A stretch of 17,339 bases of DNA from UBA8106 sp913052135. Its GTDB lineage: Bacteria; Acidobacteriota; Vicinamibacteria; Vicinamibacterales; UBA823. The position numbers and the translations under genes are program-made. Of this stretch, positions 1 to 7,029 are shown in pieces. The stretch is from positions 1-17,339 of the forward strand of contig CAJXDY010000049.1 in assembly GCA_913052135.1 (NCBI GenBank), read 5' to 3'. Under the pieces are notes generated by a model that was given only the letters and a program-made list of their open reading frames with translations, did not search any database and was not told where the DNA came from. How positions within the stretch are numbered: the first letter of the stretch is position 1; each line of letters begins with the position of its first letter.

Positions 1-1
1 G

Positions 2-979
2 ATCCTCAGCGCACCTCTACGCGCCGGAATTACTGAACGGCTGAAACGTGGTGAGCAGACATTAATTCTCTTGAATCGTAGAGGGTTCGCAGCCGCAATG
101 ATCTGTCGACAATGTGGCGTGCTATTTGAATGTCCAAACTGCAGTGTTTCACTCACCGTTCACCGCATGGCACAGCAGATGCGATGCCATTATTGTGGTC
201 ATACGGAGCGAATTAAAAAAAGATGCTCCCAGTGTCGAGGAGAGTATCTGGAGCAGATAGGGTTAGGCACCCAACGTGTTGAAACAGAAATTCTGGCGTC
301 GTTTCCAGAGGCTCGGGTAGGACGGATTGATCGGGATACAGTTCGCCGTCGAGGAGCTCTAGGCGCACTGCTCAAGAAATTTGGTCAAGGAGAGCTTGAT
401 GTATTGGTAGGCACTCAAATGATTGCTAAGGGACATGATTTTCCAAACGTCACACTGGTGGGGGTCGTTTCTGCTGATGTGGGACTAGGGGTTGCGGATT
501 TCCGAGCAGCGGAGCGAACTTTTCAACTCCTCACTCAAGTCTCAGGTAGGGCCGGACGGGGTGAGCGAACGGGACAAACCATTGTCCAAACACTACACCC
601 TGATCACTATAGTCTGCACCACGCGTGCCAACAGAATTATAAAAGCTTTTATGAAGAGGAACTGACTTTCAGACAAAGAATGCGGTACCCGCCAATCGTG
701 GCGCTCGCAAATATGGTGGTAAAACATCGATCCGCAGGAAGTGCCTTACGGGTCGCAACTCAGTTCGTAGACGCATTGCGTGACAGTAATAATTCGTTGG
801 AAGTGTTAGGTCCTGCACCTGCACCTCTTGAACGTTTGAAGGGTGACTACCGAGTCCAGGTGCTTACGAAGAGTAGACATCGCCGTGAGATGCGGAAAGT
901 CTTAGAAGGGGCTCTCAATGCGTGCTCCGACTTTCAGGGGCAAATCATTGTCGACGTTGATCCGGTCTCCGTCCTCTAA
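2..979 (+). CDS. priA: Primosomal protein N' (PriA helicase), C-terminal part, 5' truncated by window edge
   Basis: This is the C-terminal 325 residues of PriA, the superfamily 2 DNA helicase that restarts stalled replication forks by binding forked DNA and loading the primosome. The frame is open from base 2 and in-frame coding runs straight into the window edge, so no start is visible; a TTG at 71 is internal. Eight cysteines in four CxxC pairs (bases 104 to 235) form the two-zinc module unique to PriA. The helicase part follows: a VGTQMIAKGHDFP stretch (motif V region) and QVSGRAGRG (motif VI), then the C-terminal domain. About 45% of a usual 730-residue PriA is present. All the zinc ligands are intact, so I see no sign of decay. 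Its TAA stop overlaps the stop of the convergent peptidase gene. Confidence 0.96.
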   Translation: MLSAPLRAGITERLKRGEQTLILLNRRGFAAAMICRQCGVLFECPNCSVSLTVHRMAQQMRCHYCGHTERIKKRCSQCRGEYLEQIGLGTQRVETEILASFPEARVGRIDRDTVRRRGALGALLKKFGQGELDVLVGTQMIAKGHDFPNVTLVGVVSADVGLGVADFRAAERTFQLLTQVSGRAGRGERTGQTIVQTLHPDHYSLHHACQQNYKSFYEEELTFRQRMRYPPIVALANMVVKHRSAGSALRVATQFVDALRDSNNSLEVLGPAPAPLERLKGDYRVQVLTKSRHRREMRKVLEGALNACSDFQGQIIVDVDPVSVL

Positions 980-1962
980 TTAATCAGGCGAAACACTTCG
1001 ATAGGTGTGGGCGTGAAACATACTAGAAAGATTGCCAAGGCCACATACGCCACAATCCTGCGGGTATCGTCGAGCGGAAGATTCTCGTCTTGCGTCCTAG
1101 GGTGATTTGGACCAGACATCAGAAGCATTGCAATCATTAGAAAGGCCCAAAGCAACCAGCTACGTGACCAAAAGGCCAGAAAAATAGTTAGGACGACAGT
1201 TGCATAGGTAACCAAGGTCGATCTCCGGCCAAAAGCAGCATAGGAAATATGACCGCCATCGAGTTGGCCAGCAGGGAACAGGTTGAGCGCCGTCGCAAGA
1301 AGACCAAACCAAGCGGCAAAGGCCATTGGATGCAAATTTAGAGACTGACCCTCTGCAAGAGAACCCCAAAATAGCCAGGTCACAAATTGAAATAAAAGTG
1401 GTTCACCGAGGCTCAAACCAGAAAAATCTGCAGGTAGTTCTGTTACCCGTGAAGAGGCAATACCGATCAGAAGCGCAGGGCAGGCCACGATGAAACCAGC
1501 AATTGGACCCGCCACCCCGATATCAAACAGCATTGGCTTAGTTCGAATTGGCTCACGAATGCGAATAAGAGCACCCAGAGTTCCTGTTAGGGGTAGTGGT
1601 GCCGGAATAAAGTAGGGCAGCGAAGCGTTGATGTGGTAATAACGGCAGGCAAAATAGTGTCCAAATTCGTGCGCGCCAAGGATCGACAGAAGTGTAAAAC
1701 TATACCAACCACCACCTATTAGCAGGGTAGTCCAGGGCAACGTAACTTCATTTAGGCCAAAATTAGAATGAAATCCTAAATAATGAGCGCTGCCAGCCAG
1801 GGTTGTAGTAGCCAGTGTGAGTAAAAAGAGAGAGAGGTGTACCCACCGTCTCGGTTTCCTGTGATGTCCGGTCGGTGCTTCAGGAAGATGTGTTGATCCT
1901 GAACTCGAAAGACGTTCTTCAGACCGTGTGGCTTCAGGAAGTTGAGCAGACTCGAATGACAA
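976..1962 (-). CDS. Site-2 protease family (M50) integral membrane zinc metallopeptidase
   Basis: Predicted 328-residue intramembrane metalloprotease of the M50/S2P family, which cleaves substrates inside the membrane, often anti-sigma factors or membrane regulators. The zinc motif HEFGH is at residues 98-102 in a hydrophobic segment. The third-ligand motif NLFPAGQLDGGH is at 227-238, matching the family NxxPxxxLDG pattern. About six to eight hydrophobic segments lie between residues 42 and 315, after a polar N-terminal tail of 40 residues. No PDZ domain is visible, so it belongs with the short, PDZ-less members rather than RseP. The only possible start in frame is TTG at 1962, 12 bases after the HU stop codon and in the same frame, with a weak CGGA upstream. 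It is therefore probably co-transcribed and translationally coupled with HU. Its substrate cannot be read from the sequence. Confidence 0.9.
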   Translation of the reverse strand: MSFESAQLPEATRSEERLSSSGSTHLPEAPTGHHRKPRRWVHLSLFLLTLATTTLAGSAHYLGFHSNFGLNEVTLPWTTLLIGGGWYSFTLLSILGAHEFGHYFACRYYHINASLPYFIPAPLPLTGTLGALIRIREPIRTKPMLFDIGVAGPIAGFIVACPALLIGIASSRVTELPADFSGLSLGEPLLFQFVTWLFWGSLAEGQSLNLHPMAFAAWFGLLATALNLFPAGQLDGGHISYAAFGRRSTLVTYATVVLTIFLAFWSRSWLLWAFLMIAMLLMSGPNHPRTQDENLPLDDTRRIVAYVALAIFLVCFTPTPIEVFRLIN

Positions 1963-1974
1963 TTCAGAAGTCCG

Positions 1975-2247
1975 TTAATTTCCAATATTCCGAAGATCCT
2001 TGCCAGGCTTAAAGCGAATGGTTCGGCCTGGTGGGATCCGGACTTCCTTGCCTGTCCTCGGATTGCGACCGATGCCTCGCTTCCGGGGCTTCACCTGAAA
2101 GACTCCAAAACCCCGTAGTTCGATACGCTCACCTCGTTCCATCGAAACTCGCATCGCTTCAAAAACGGCGTCGACTGCGATCTCAGCCTTAACCTTAGTA
2201 ATGGATGCGTTTGTCGAAACTTGGTTGACGATGTCGACTTTAATCAT
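1975..2247 (-). CDS. HU/IHF-family nucleoid DNA-binding protein
   Basis: A 90-residue HU-family histone-like protein that bends and compacts DNA. After the N-terminal helices, the beta-arm carries the family signature, with GFGVF and then GRNPRTGKEVRIPPG, and the C-terminal FKPGKDLR. Length is normal for HU (about 90). I place the start at the ATG at 2247 because a GAGGAG Shine-Dalgarno (2262-2257) lies 9 bases upstream. The in-frame ATG at 2280 sits inside the predicted -10 box of the promoter and so is upstream of the transcript start. Family resemblance alone does not separate HU from an IHF subunit; a single gene not next to pheT favours HU. The M50 peptidase gene follows 12 bases downstream. 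Confidence 0.95.
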   Translation of the reverse strand: MIKVDIVNQVSTNASITKVKAEIAVDAVFEAMRVSMERGERIELRGFGVFQVKPRKRGIGRNPRTGKEVRIPPGRTIRFKPGKDLRNIGN

Positions 2248-2275
2248 GCTTAGCAACTCCTCGAAATCTGTAAGT

Positions 2276-2304
2276 ATCATAAATATATATAGTTACACTG
2301 TCAA
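2276..2304 (-). promoter_or_regulatory. Near-consensus sigma70-type promoter of the HU gene
   Basis: On the minus strand a perfect -35 box TTGACA (2304-2299) is followed by exactly 17 bases and a -10 box TATGAT (2281-2276, five of six to consensus). Transcription should start near 2269, leaving a leader of about 20 bases that contains the GAGGAG ribosome binding site. The -10 contains the ATG at 2280, which rules that codon out as a start. The near-perfect match predicts strong constitutive expression, fitting an abundant nucleoid protein. Confidence 0.82.
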
Positions 2305-2317
2305 GTGATCGTGTAAC
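2292..2317. promoter_or_regulatory. Inverted repeat GTTACAC-N12-GTGTAAC around the HU -35 box, candidate operator
   Basis: Two perfect 7-base arms, GTTACAC (2292-2298) and GTGTAAC (2311-2317), are separated by 12 bases. The left arm lies in the HU promoter spacer, and the -35 box TTGACA falls in the loop. The right arm is immediately upstream of a possible der -10 (TAAAAT, 2319-2324, no good -35). Arm centres are 19 bases apart, close to two helical turns, as for a dimeric regulator. That it is an operator is inference; the binding protein is unknown. Confidence 0.5.
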
Positions 2318-2343
2318 CTAAAATAGACTACTTTCTTAGAAAG

Positions 2344-3717
2344 ATGACCAGCAAACAATCAGGTGGGAGCCCCACAGTGGTATTGGTTGGACGACCCAAT
2401 GTTGGGAAGTCCACATTGTTTAATCGTATCACCGGCAGGCGTCGAGCCATTGTTGCGGCTAAGCCTGGCACCACTCGGGACACTTTAACTCAGGATACCG
2501 AGTGGTTAGGGGTTACATTTCGCATTGTGGACTCCGGCGGAGTCTTTGGTGCGAGTACAGATCCTCTTCAGGCTCAAGTCGTCGAACAGGGAATGCGAGC
2601 CATGAAAGCCGCAAACCTTGTATTGTTTGTGGTGGACGGGCGAGAAGGCTGTGTCTCAGCGGACGAAGAGGTAGTCCGAAAAGTTCGACCACTCGGGGTA
2701 CCCGTTGTAATGGTTGTCAACAAGACTGACGATCGCCGTGCCAAGAATCACTGTCTCGAGTTTTATCAGTTCGGATTTGAACCGGTGATTGAAATTTCAG
2801 CAGAGCATGGTCTAGGAATCGGAGATCTATTAGATGAAGTTGTTAAGGCACTACCACAGCAACGAGGAACTCTTGCTTCCAAAAAAACAAACGCCCTTAC
2901 CGACACAAAAATCGAAGAGGTGGCTGTCGCTGTCATAGGTCGACCGAATGTAGGCAAGTCGTCCCTAGTGAATCGATTGCTGCACGAACCGAGGGTTATG
3001 GTCAACGCTCAGCCAGGAACAACTCGCGACGCAATCGACGAAGTGCTCCAGTGGCATGGGAAATCTTTTCGCCTGGTGGATACAGCCGGCATTCGGCGAG
3101 CAGGGCGTGTTGCAAATGCCGAACAGGTTGAAGCTGTGAGCGTTTTGGTCGCAAAACGTGCCATTAAACGATCTGCCGTCGCACTAGTAATGCTGGATGC
3201 CAGCGAAGAGGTTGCGGATCAAGATGCAACCATTGCGGGTGAAGCCGCCCGGTCGGGGTGCGGCATAGTAATTGTTGCTAATAAATGGGATTTACGAAAA
3301 TCCACTGATCCTTTAACAGCAAAAACTTTCGACGAGTCTGTGCGACGAAAGCTAAGGTTTCTTGACTTTGCACCGATCTTGCACATTTCCGCGTTGACTG
3401 GAGAACGCCTTTCAAAAGTGCTAGAAACCGTTGACCGGATTGCCTCCGCCCGCAGTCAACGAGTGCCAACAGCGGCCGTGAATCACTTTGTGGAGAAAGT
3501 AACACGAGCACACAGCCCACCAAGTTCCGGGCGGAAGGTAGTGCGAATCCTGTATGCGTCCCAGATCGGAATCGAACCACCCAGTTTCGTCTTTTTTACG
3601 AATGTGGCGACAAAATTTCATTTCTCCTATGAGCGCTTTTTGATTAATCAACTCAGAGAGACGTTTGGTTTTGAGGGGTCACCGATCAAGATCCATGTGC
3701 GGCGACGCCAAAAGTAG
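2344..3717 (+). CDS. der: Ribosome-associated GTPase Der (EngA)
   Basis: Der is an essential GTPase with two tandem G domains that acts in 50S ribosomal subunit assembly. Both domains are complete. The first has GRPNVGKST at 16-24, DSGG at 63-66 and NKTD at 126-129. The second has GRPNVGKSS at 199-207, DTAG at 246-249 and NKWD at 313-316. A C-terminal KH-like domain follows (about 376-457) ending in a basic RRRQK tail. Length (457) lies between the Bacillus (436) and E. coli (490) proteins, with a linker of about 20 residues between the G domains. The start ATG at 2344 has only a weak AGAAAG upstream, but no alternative sits before the first P-loop. It is divergent from HU and shares a 97-base intergenic region with it. 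Confidence 0.97.
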   Translation: MTSKQSGGSPTVVLVGRPNVGKSTLFNRITGRRRAIVAAKPGTTRDTLTQDTEWLGVTFRIVDSGGVFGASTDPLQAQVVEQGMRAMKAANLVLFVVDGREGCVSADEEVVRKVRPLGVPVVMVVNKTDDRRAKNHCLEFYQFGFEPVIEISAEHGLGIGDLLDEVVKALPQQRGTLASKKTNALTDTKIEEVAVAVIGRPNVGKSSLVNRLLHEPRVMVNAQPGTTRDAIDEVLQWHGKSFRLVDTAGIRRAGRVANAEQVEAVSVLVAKRAIKRSAVALVMLDASEEVADQDATIAGEAARSGCGIVIVANKWDLRKSTDPLTAKTFDESVRRKLRFLDFAPILHISALTGERLSKVLETVDRIASARSQRVPTAAVNHFVEKVTRAHSPPSSGRKVVRILYASQIGIEPPSFVFFTNVATKFHFSYERFLINQLRETFGFEGSPIKIHVRRRQK

Positions 3718-3729
3718 CTTCTAGCTGCA

Positions 3730-3738
3730 TGATATAAT
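3730..3738 (+). promoter_or_regulatory. Extended -10 promoter for the MerR-like gene
   Basis: TGATATAAT matches the extended -10 consensus TGN-TATAAT exactly, 34 bases before the first ATG of the MerR-like gene. No good -35 is present at the expected distance, which is usual for extended -10 promoters. Transcription would start near 3745. The match is from sequence only. Confidence 0.6.
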
Positions 3739-3772
3739 TAAGCATTCGGTCACTGTTCGCCCTTGAGAGAAT

Positions 3773-4261
3773 ATGATGACGACGGCTATTATCCCAAAAC
3801 GAGCGTCGTATAAGGCATCTGACGTGTGTCAACTCGTTGGAATAGAGCCATACGTCCTGAGATCCTGGACTGAAGAATTTTCAGAGTTGGGCAAGACCGA
3901 ATCCAACGGTAATGCCAGAGTGTTCCGGTACAGGGATGTTCAGCTGGTTCTTCGACTAAAACATTTGTTGTTTACCGAAGGTTTCACGTTGGGTGGCGCA
4001 CGACGCAAACTCGATGAAGAAAGTGAAACAGCGCAAATTGAAGCGGACTCCGAATTTAAGAAATCAGGAAGCGTTCAACCCTTTGAACCCAATGAGAGTA
4101 AAACGCAACTTCGCCTTGAAATTAAAGAAGTAAAGAAAGAGCTCAAGAGTCTACTGAACTTGCTGACTAGTAATGATGGCCGTGCAACTGTCGCGAAGAA
4201 ACCTACGAAACGACAGCGATCAAGTGTGTCGTCAAAGAGCAAGTCGAAAACGACACGATAG
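3773..4261 (+). CDS. MerR-like HTH transcriptional regulator with basic C-terminal tail
   Basis: A 162-residue protein with a MerR-type winged helix at about residues 12-80: helix-turn-helix KASDVCQLVGIEPYVLRSW, then the wing ending in FRYRDVQLVLRLKHLL and GFTLGGARRKL. A short heptad-like helix at 112-132 could dimerise. The last 22 residues (from about 141) are a lysine, arginine and serine-rich tail. No effector domain or metal-binding cysteines are present, so this is the short MerR type. That type often sits just before a tRNA-Pro gene, downstream of ihfA, in many Proteobacteria; the tRNA-Pro linkage is present here while the HU gene is two genes away on the other strand. Two ATGs are adjacent (3773 and 3776). 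GAGAGA at 3765-3770 is better spaced for the second. Target genes are unknown. Confidence 0.85.
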   Translation: MMTTAIIPKRASYKASDVCQLVGIEPYVLRSWTEEFSELGKTESNGNARVFRYRDVQLVLRLKHLLFTEGFTLGGARRKLDEESETAQIEADSEFKKSGSVQPFEPNESKTQLRLEIKEVKKELKSLLNLLTSNDGRATVAKKPTKRQRSSVSSKSKSKTTR

Positions 4262-4326
4262 CCAACAGGAAAACTTTGAAGTGGCTACGAAGTCGCTTTG
4301 GGTCCTCACTCTTACGTATGACGTGA

Positions 4327-4403
4327 CGGGATGTGGCGCAGTTTGGTAGCGCACCTGACTGGGGGTCAGGGGGTCGCTGGTTCGAATCCAGTCATCCCGA
4401 CCA
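4327..4403 (+). tRNA. tRNA-Pro (anticodon GGG)
   Basis: A full cloverleaf can be folded: acceptor CGGGATG/CATCCCG, D stem GCGC/GCGC, anticodon stem CCTGA/TCAGG with loop CTGGGGG (anticodon GGG at 4361-4363), variable region GGGTC, and T stem GCTGG/CCAGT with loop TTCGAAT. The 3' ACCA is encoded. It reads CCC and CCU proline codons. No clear promoter lies in the 65 bases after the MerR-like gene, so it may be processed from that transcript. I found no copy of its 3' end elsewhere in the window, so there is no sign of an integrated element here. Confidence 0.98.
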
Positions 4404-4415
4404 ATTAAATTAGAC

Positions 4416-4445
4416 GAAATGGTCGATCATGCGATCGACCATTTC
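4416..4445 (+). terminator. Perfect 13-bp stem hairpin after tRNA-Pro, probable terminator
   Basis: GAAATGGTCGATC (4416-4428), loop ATGC, and GATCGACCATTTC (4433-4445) pair without mismatch, 12 bases after the tRNA CCA end. The tail TGTATTT has few consecutive Ts, so intrinsic termination may be inefficient, or the structure may act in tRNA 3' processing. As the stem is symmetric it could work on either strand. Confidence 0.65.
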
Positions 4446-4507
4446 TGTATTTACAGAACAGGCGTCCGGCTTAACGCATACCTATAGAGAAAAGATCTTT
4501 GGCTACC

Positions 4508-5758
4508 ATGCGAATGACGAAAGAGGAGTTAATACGGTGCGTCGAAACCTTTGACGACTTTGGAACAGACACCCGTATTGAGGAATTCAAGTGGTCAGTA
4601 AATGGACGCTCCGGCGTCACATTGAAAGCGTTTAACGAGTACTGGACCAGCGCCCAACGACAAGCGCACAGCCTGCATGAAATTTCTTATAGGGCCTGTT
4701 TTAAACCTCAGCTACCTGGTTTTTTTATTTCTCGGCTGACCCAGTTGGGCGATGCGGTTTATGACCCGTTCATGGGTCGTGGCACCACGTTATTAGAAGC
4801 TTTTTTGCTCGGCCGTAAACCGCTTGGTAACGACATTAACCCGCTTAGTAGAGCGCTATTGGAACCAAGGCTCGACCCGCCAACCATGGAAGAGATTACC
4901 GAACGAGTCGAGAGTCTTGATCTCCGAGCCGCGGACGAGAAGTATCCGGAACTTGAAGTGTTCTTTCACGCAGAAACGCTAACGCAAATTATTGCCCTTA
5001 AAGAGTACTTTCTACGAAAACAAGTTTTGGATGGATTAGATCGAATTGATCGCTGGATTAGAATGGTTGCGTTGAACCGCTTAACGGGCCACTCGACAGG
5101 ATTTTTTTCGATCTATTCTCTTCCTCCGAATCAGGCAGTTTCGATTGAGGCGCAACGGAAAATCAATAACTCAAGAAATCAAACGCCGGAAGAAAAAGCG
5201 ATCAAGCCTCGCATAATCCGCAGGTCGAAGGCGCTTCTTAAGGACTGGAAAGATCCACGATTAGGGCACCGGGCTGTAGATTTTGGATTTACATTAACAA
5301 ACGAGGATGCACGTCACGCATCGGGCATTCCAGCAGATACGGCGCAGTTGGTTGTTACATCACCACCCTTTCTAGACGTCGTGAATTATCACAGCGACAA
5401 TTGGATGCGCTGCTGGTTTCTTGATATCGACTCTTCAACCGTAAAACTTAGCCAAATTAGGCAACCAGACGATTGGCAAGCACTCATGACCGATGTGTTA
5501 CGTGACGTGAAACGCATCCTGAAACCTGGTGGGTACGTTGCTTTCGAAGTTGGTGAAGTAAAAGCTGGCAAGCTTTTACTCGAGGATCTAGTTCTGCCAG
5601 CAGGAGTTGATGCGGGTTTCGATCCAGTGCTTGTTGTGATTAATGTTCAGGCGTTCACCAAAACGTCCAACACATGGGGAGTCACTAATCAGCAAAAAGG
5701 AACAAACACGAATCGAATTGTTCTGTTTCAATCTCCTGAAGCCAAAAAGTCCTGCTAA
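4508..5758 (+). CDS. Orphan DNA methyltransferase (N4/N6 type) with motif I before motif IV
   Basis: An S-adenosylmethionine-dependent amino-methyltransferase acting on DNA cytosine N4 or adenine N6. Residues are counted from an in-frame TTG at 4499; the ATG at 4508 is chosen as the more usual codon, neither having a clear ribosome binding site (an AGAGA lies 8 bases before the TTG, and another ATG is at 4514). The SAM-binding motif I is DPFMGRGTT (89-97), followed by GNDINP. The catalytic motif IV TSPPF is about 190 residues later (287-291), then LKPGG (341-345). The motif I wording is of the beta-class type (DPFxGxGTT), which normally follows motif IV, so the order looks permuted. No restriction endonuclease gene is adjacent, so it is probably solitary. 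It follows tRNA-Pro and its hairpin. Specificity cannot be read; an RNA substrate is less likely but not excluded. Confidence 0.85.
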   Translation: MRMTKEELIRCVETFDDFGTDTRIEEFKWSVNGRSGVTLKAFNEYWTSAQRQAHSLHEISYRACFKPQLPGFFISRLTQLGDAVYDPFMGRGTTLLEAFLLGRKPLGNDINPLSRALLEPRLDPPTMEEITERVESLDLRAADEKYPELEVFFHAETLTQIIALKEYFLRKQVLDGLDRIDRWIRMVALNRLTGHSTGFFSIYSLPPNQAVSIEAQRKINNSRNQTPEEKAIKPRIIRRSKALLKDWKDPRLGHRAVDFGFTLTNEDARHASGIPADTAQLVVTSPPFLDVVNYHSDNWMRCWFLDIDSSTVKLSQIRQPDDWQALMTDVLRDVKRILKPGGYVAFEVGEVKAGKLLLEDLVLPAGVDAGFDPVLVVINVQAFTKTSNTWGVTNQQKGTNTNRIVLFQSPEAKKSC

Positions 5759-5782
5759 CTGACTAAACCCAAAGGTGGTCCG

Positions 5783-6094
5783 ATGATTTATCGAGTTACA
5801 GCGTCCTTTAGAGAAGAGACGGCATCAGATTTACGGAGCGAGCTCAAAGATGGTTCAATTGCCGCTCAACAACCAGAGGGGCAGGAAATCGTGGATTCTT
5901 TGCGCCGCGCGGTTAGGACGGCTGGAGGCACCATTCAATGGACCGAGTGCTGTTATTGTGATCCACCGTTGGCACACGAACGCTCAACGGTTCTCGATCG
6001 ATATTTTGAGGAATTCGAGACCGAAGCAATCGGGAAACACGAACAATGCGAGGGACGCCCCTTCTTGCAGTATCTCGAGGAAGTTCCCCAATGA
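5783..6094 (+). CDS. Small conserved-looking protein with a CCxC...H motif, function unknown
   Basis: A 103-residue soluble protein with no signal peptide or membrane segment. It starts at an ATG with a good AGGTGG Shine-Dalgarno (5773-5778), 24 bases after the methyltransferase stop, so the two are probably one transcript. It looks like one compact alpha/beta domain. The most distinctive part is WTECCYCDPPLAHERSTVLDRYF (53-75), with cysteines 56, 57, 59 and 89 and His 65 that could bind a metal or serve as redox thiols. I do not recognise a named family. Real coding is supported by the ribosome binding site, composition and close spacing. It ends 20 bases before the convergent channel gene. 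Confidence 0.72.
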   Translation: MIYRVTASFREETASDLRSELKDGSIAAQQPEGQEIVDSLRRAVRTAGGTIQWTECCYCDPPLAHERSTVLDRYFEEFETEAIGKHEQCEGRPFLQYLEEVPQ

Positions 6095-6114
6095 AACGTA
6101 TTCTAAGACACCAC

Positions 6115-6858
6115 CTATAAAGTTCCGTTTCCAGCATCCCGCGTCTTCTGCTGAGATGCCTCCGCTTCACGGTCACGGACCTCTGAAAGGGCAGAGGCTA
6201 GGACGCCGCTCGGTACTGCAACGATGCCAAGGCCAATCAATAGGATGAAAAATGTGAATAGTCGACCACCAATAGTAATCGGCACGACATCGCCATAACC
6301 CACTGTCGTAAGCGTTACAATGGCCCACCAGAGGCTGTGAAAAATTGAAAGAAACTTATCGGGCTGGACCGCATGCTCAAAATAATAAATTCCGACAGCC
6401 GCGAGATACACCAGCATTATCGAAACGCCTAGGTAGACCAGTAACTCTTCTTTAGCAAGCGCGATTGCATCATGAAGCCGTTTCACAGCGGTATGGTAAC
6501 CCGTTAGTTTAAACACTCGAATGACCCTCAAGAGTCGAAATGCGCGTAGGGATCGAAAATCCAGACCAAAAGAAACATAAAACGGCAGGATCGCAATCAA
6601 ATCAATCAATCCGTAAAAGCTAAAAATAAAGTTTGCGCGGGATGTGGCAACAGCTACACGTAGCGCGTATTCGACTGTAAAGACTGCAACAGTTATGATT
6701 TCCACCCAACTCAACCATTGCATCTGTTCAGGGGACAGCCCCGGTAAGGTTTCGAGAGAAAAAGAGGCCACCGAAACAAGAATCAGCATCAAGACAGCAG
6801 CATCGAAAATCCTTCCCGCCGGCGTACTGGTGTCTTCAACGATTTGTTTGATGCGCAT
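6115..6858 (-). CDS. Voltage-gated-type potassium channel (six-TM ion channel)
   Basis: A 247-residue six-transmembrane potassium channel subunit of the inner membrane that would work as a tetramer. The selectivity filter TTVGYGD is at 184-190 after the pore helix WWAIVTLT. S4 has basic residues at regular three-residue spacing (R102, R105, R108, R111, R114, K117), so a voltage sensor is likely. S1 is at about 18-37, S2 at 50-70, S3 at 80-97, S5 at 140-160 and S6 at 198-222, with a VPSG kink. The short C-terminal tail (about 25 residues) has no RCK or cyclic-nucleotide domain. Length is usual for bacterial Kv-like channels. The start at 6858 lacks a clear ribosome binding site. It is a single gene converging on the small Cys protein. 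Confidence 0.93.
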   Translation of the reverse strand: MRIKQIVEDTSTPAGRIFDAAVLMLILVSVASFSLETLPGLSPEQMQWLSWVEIITVAVFTVEYALRVAVATSRANFIFSFYGLIDLIAILPFYVSFGLDFRSLRAFRLLRVIRVFKLTGYHTAVKRLHDAIALAKEELLVYLGVSIMLVYLAAVGIYYFEHAVQPDKFLSIFHSLWWAIVTLTTVGYGDVVPITIGGRLFTFFILLIGLGIVAVPSGVLASALSEVRDREAEASQQKTRDAGNGTL

Positions 6859-7029
6859 TTGAATTCTAAGGAGTCCCCGTAGTCATGCTTGTAACTTCAT
6901 ATTTAGCAGACATAATTGTGCATGACGCCAGCTAGTCGCGTGCGTTATGCTACACCGAGCGGTCAAAAAGGTGCTAATGGTTTAGGGTTCTGGTTGAGAG
7001 CTAACCCCGTGCAACCTGAGACAAAGCGA

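Noticed and set aside
2248..2280. HU start at the upstream ATG (2280), giving 11 more residues
   Set aside because: That ATG is inside the predicted -10 box, so it would not be in the mRNA; the ATG at 2247 has a well-spaced GAGGAG.
4327..4403. tRNA-Pro as an attachment site for an integrated element
   Set aside because: No copy of the tRNA 3' end and no integrase gene were found in the window; the genes downstream look like host genes in composition.
6922..6951. Promoter ATGACG-N18-TATGCT before the small exported protein
   Set aside because: Four of six in both boxes with an 18-base spacer; too weak to list as a feature.
6916..7029. Longer start (TTG 6916) for the small exported protein
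   Set aside because: It would put 38 residues before the signal peptide and has no ribosome binding site.
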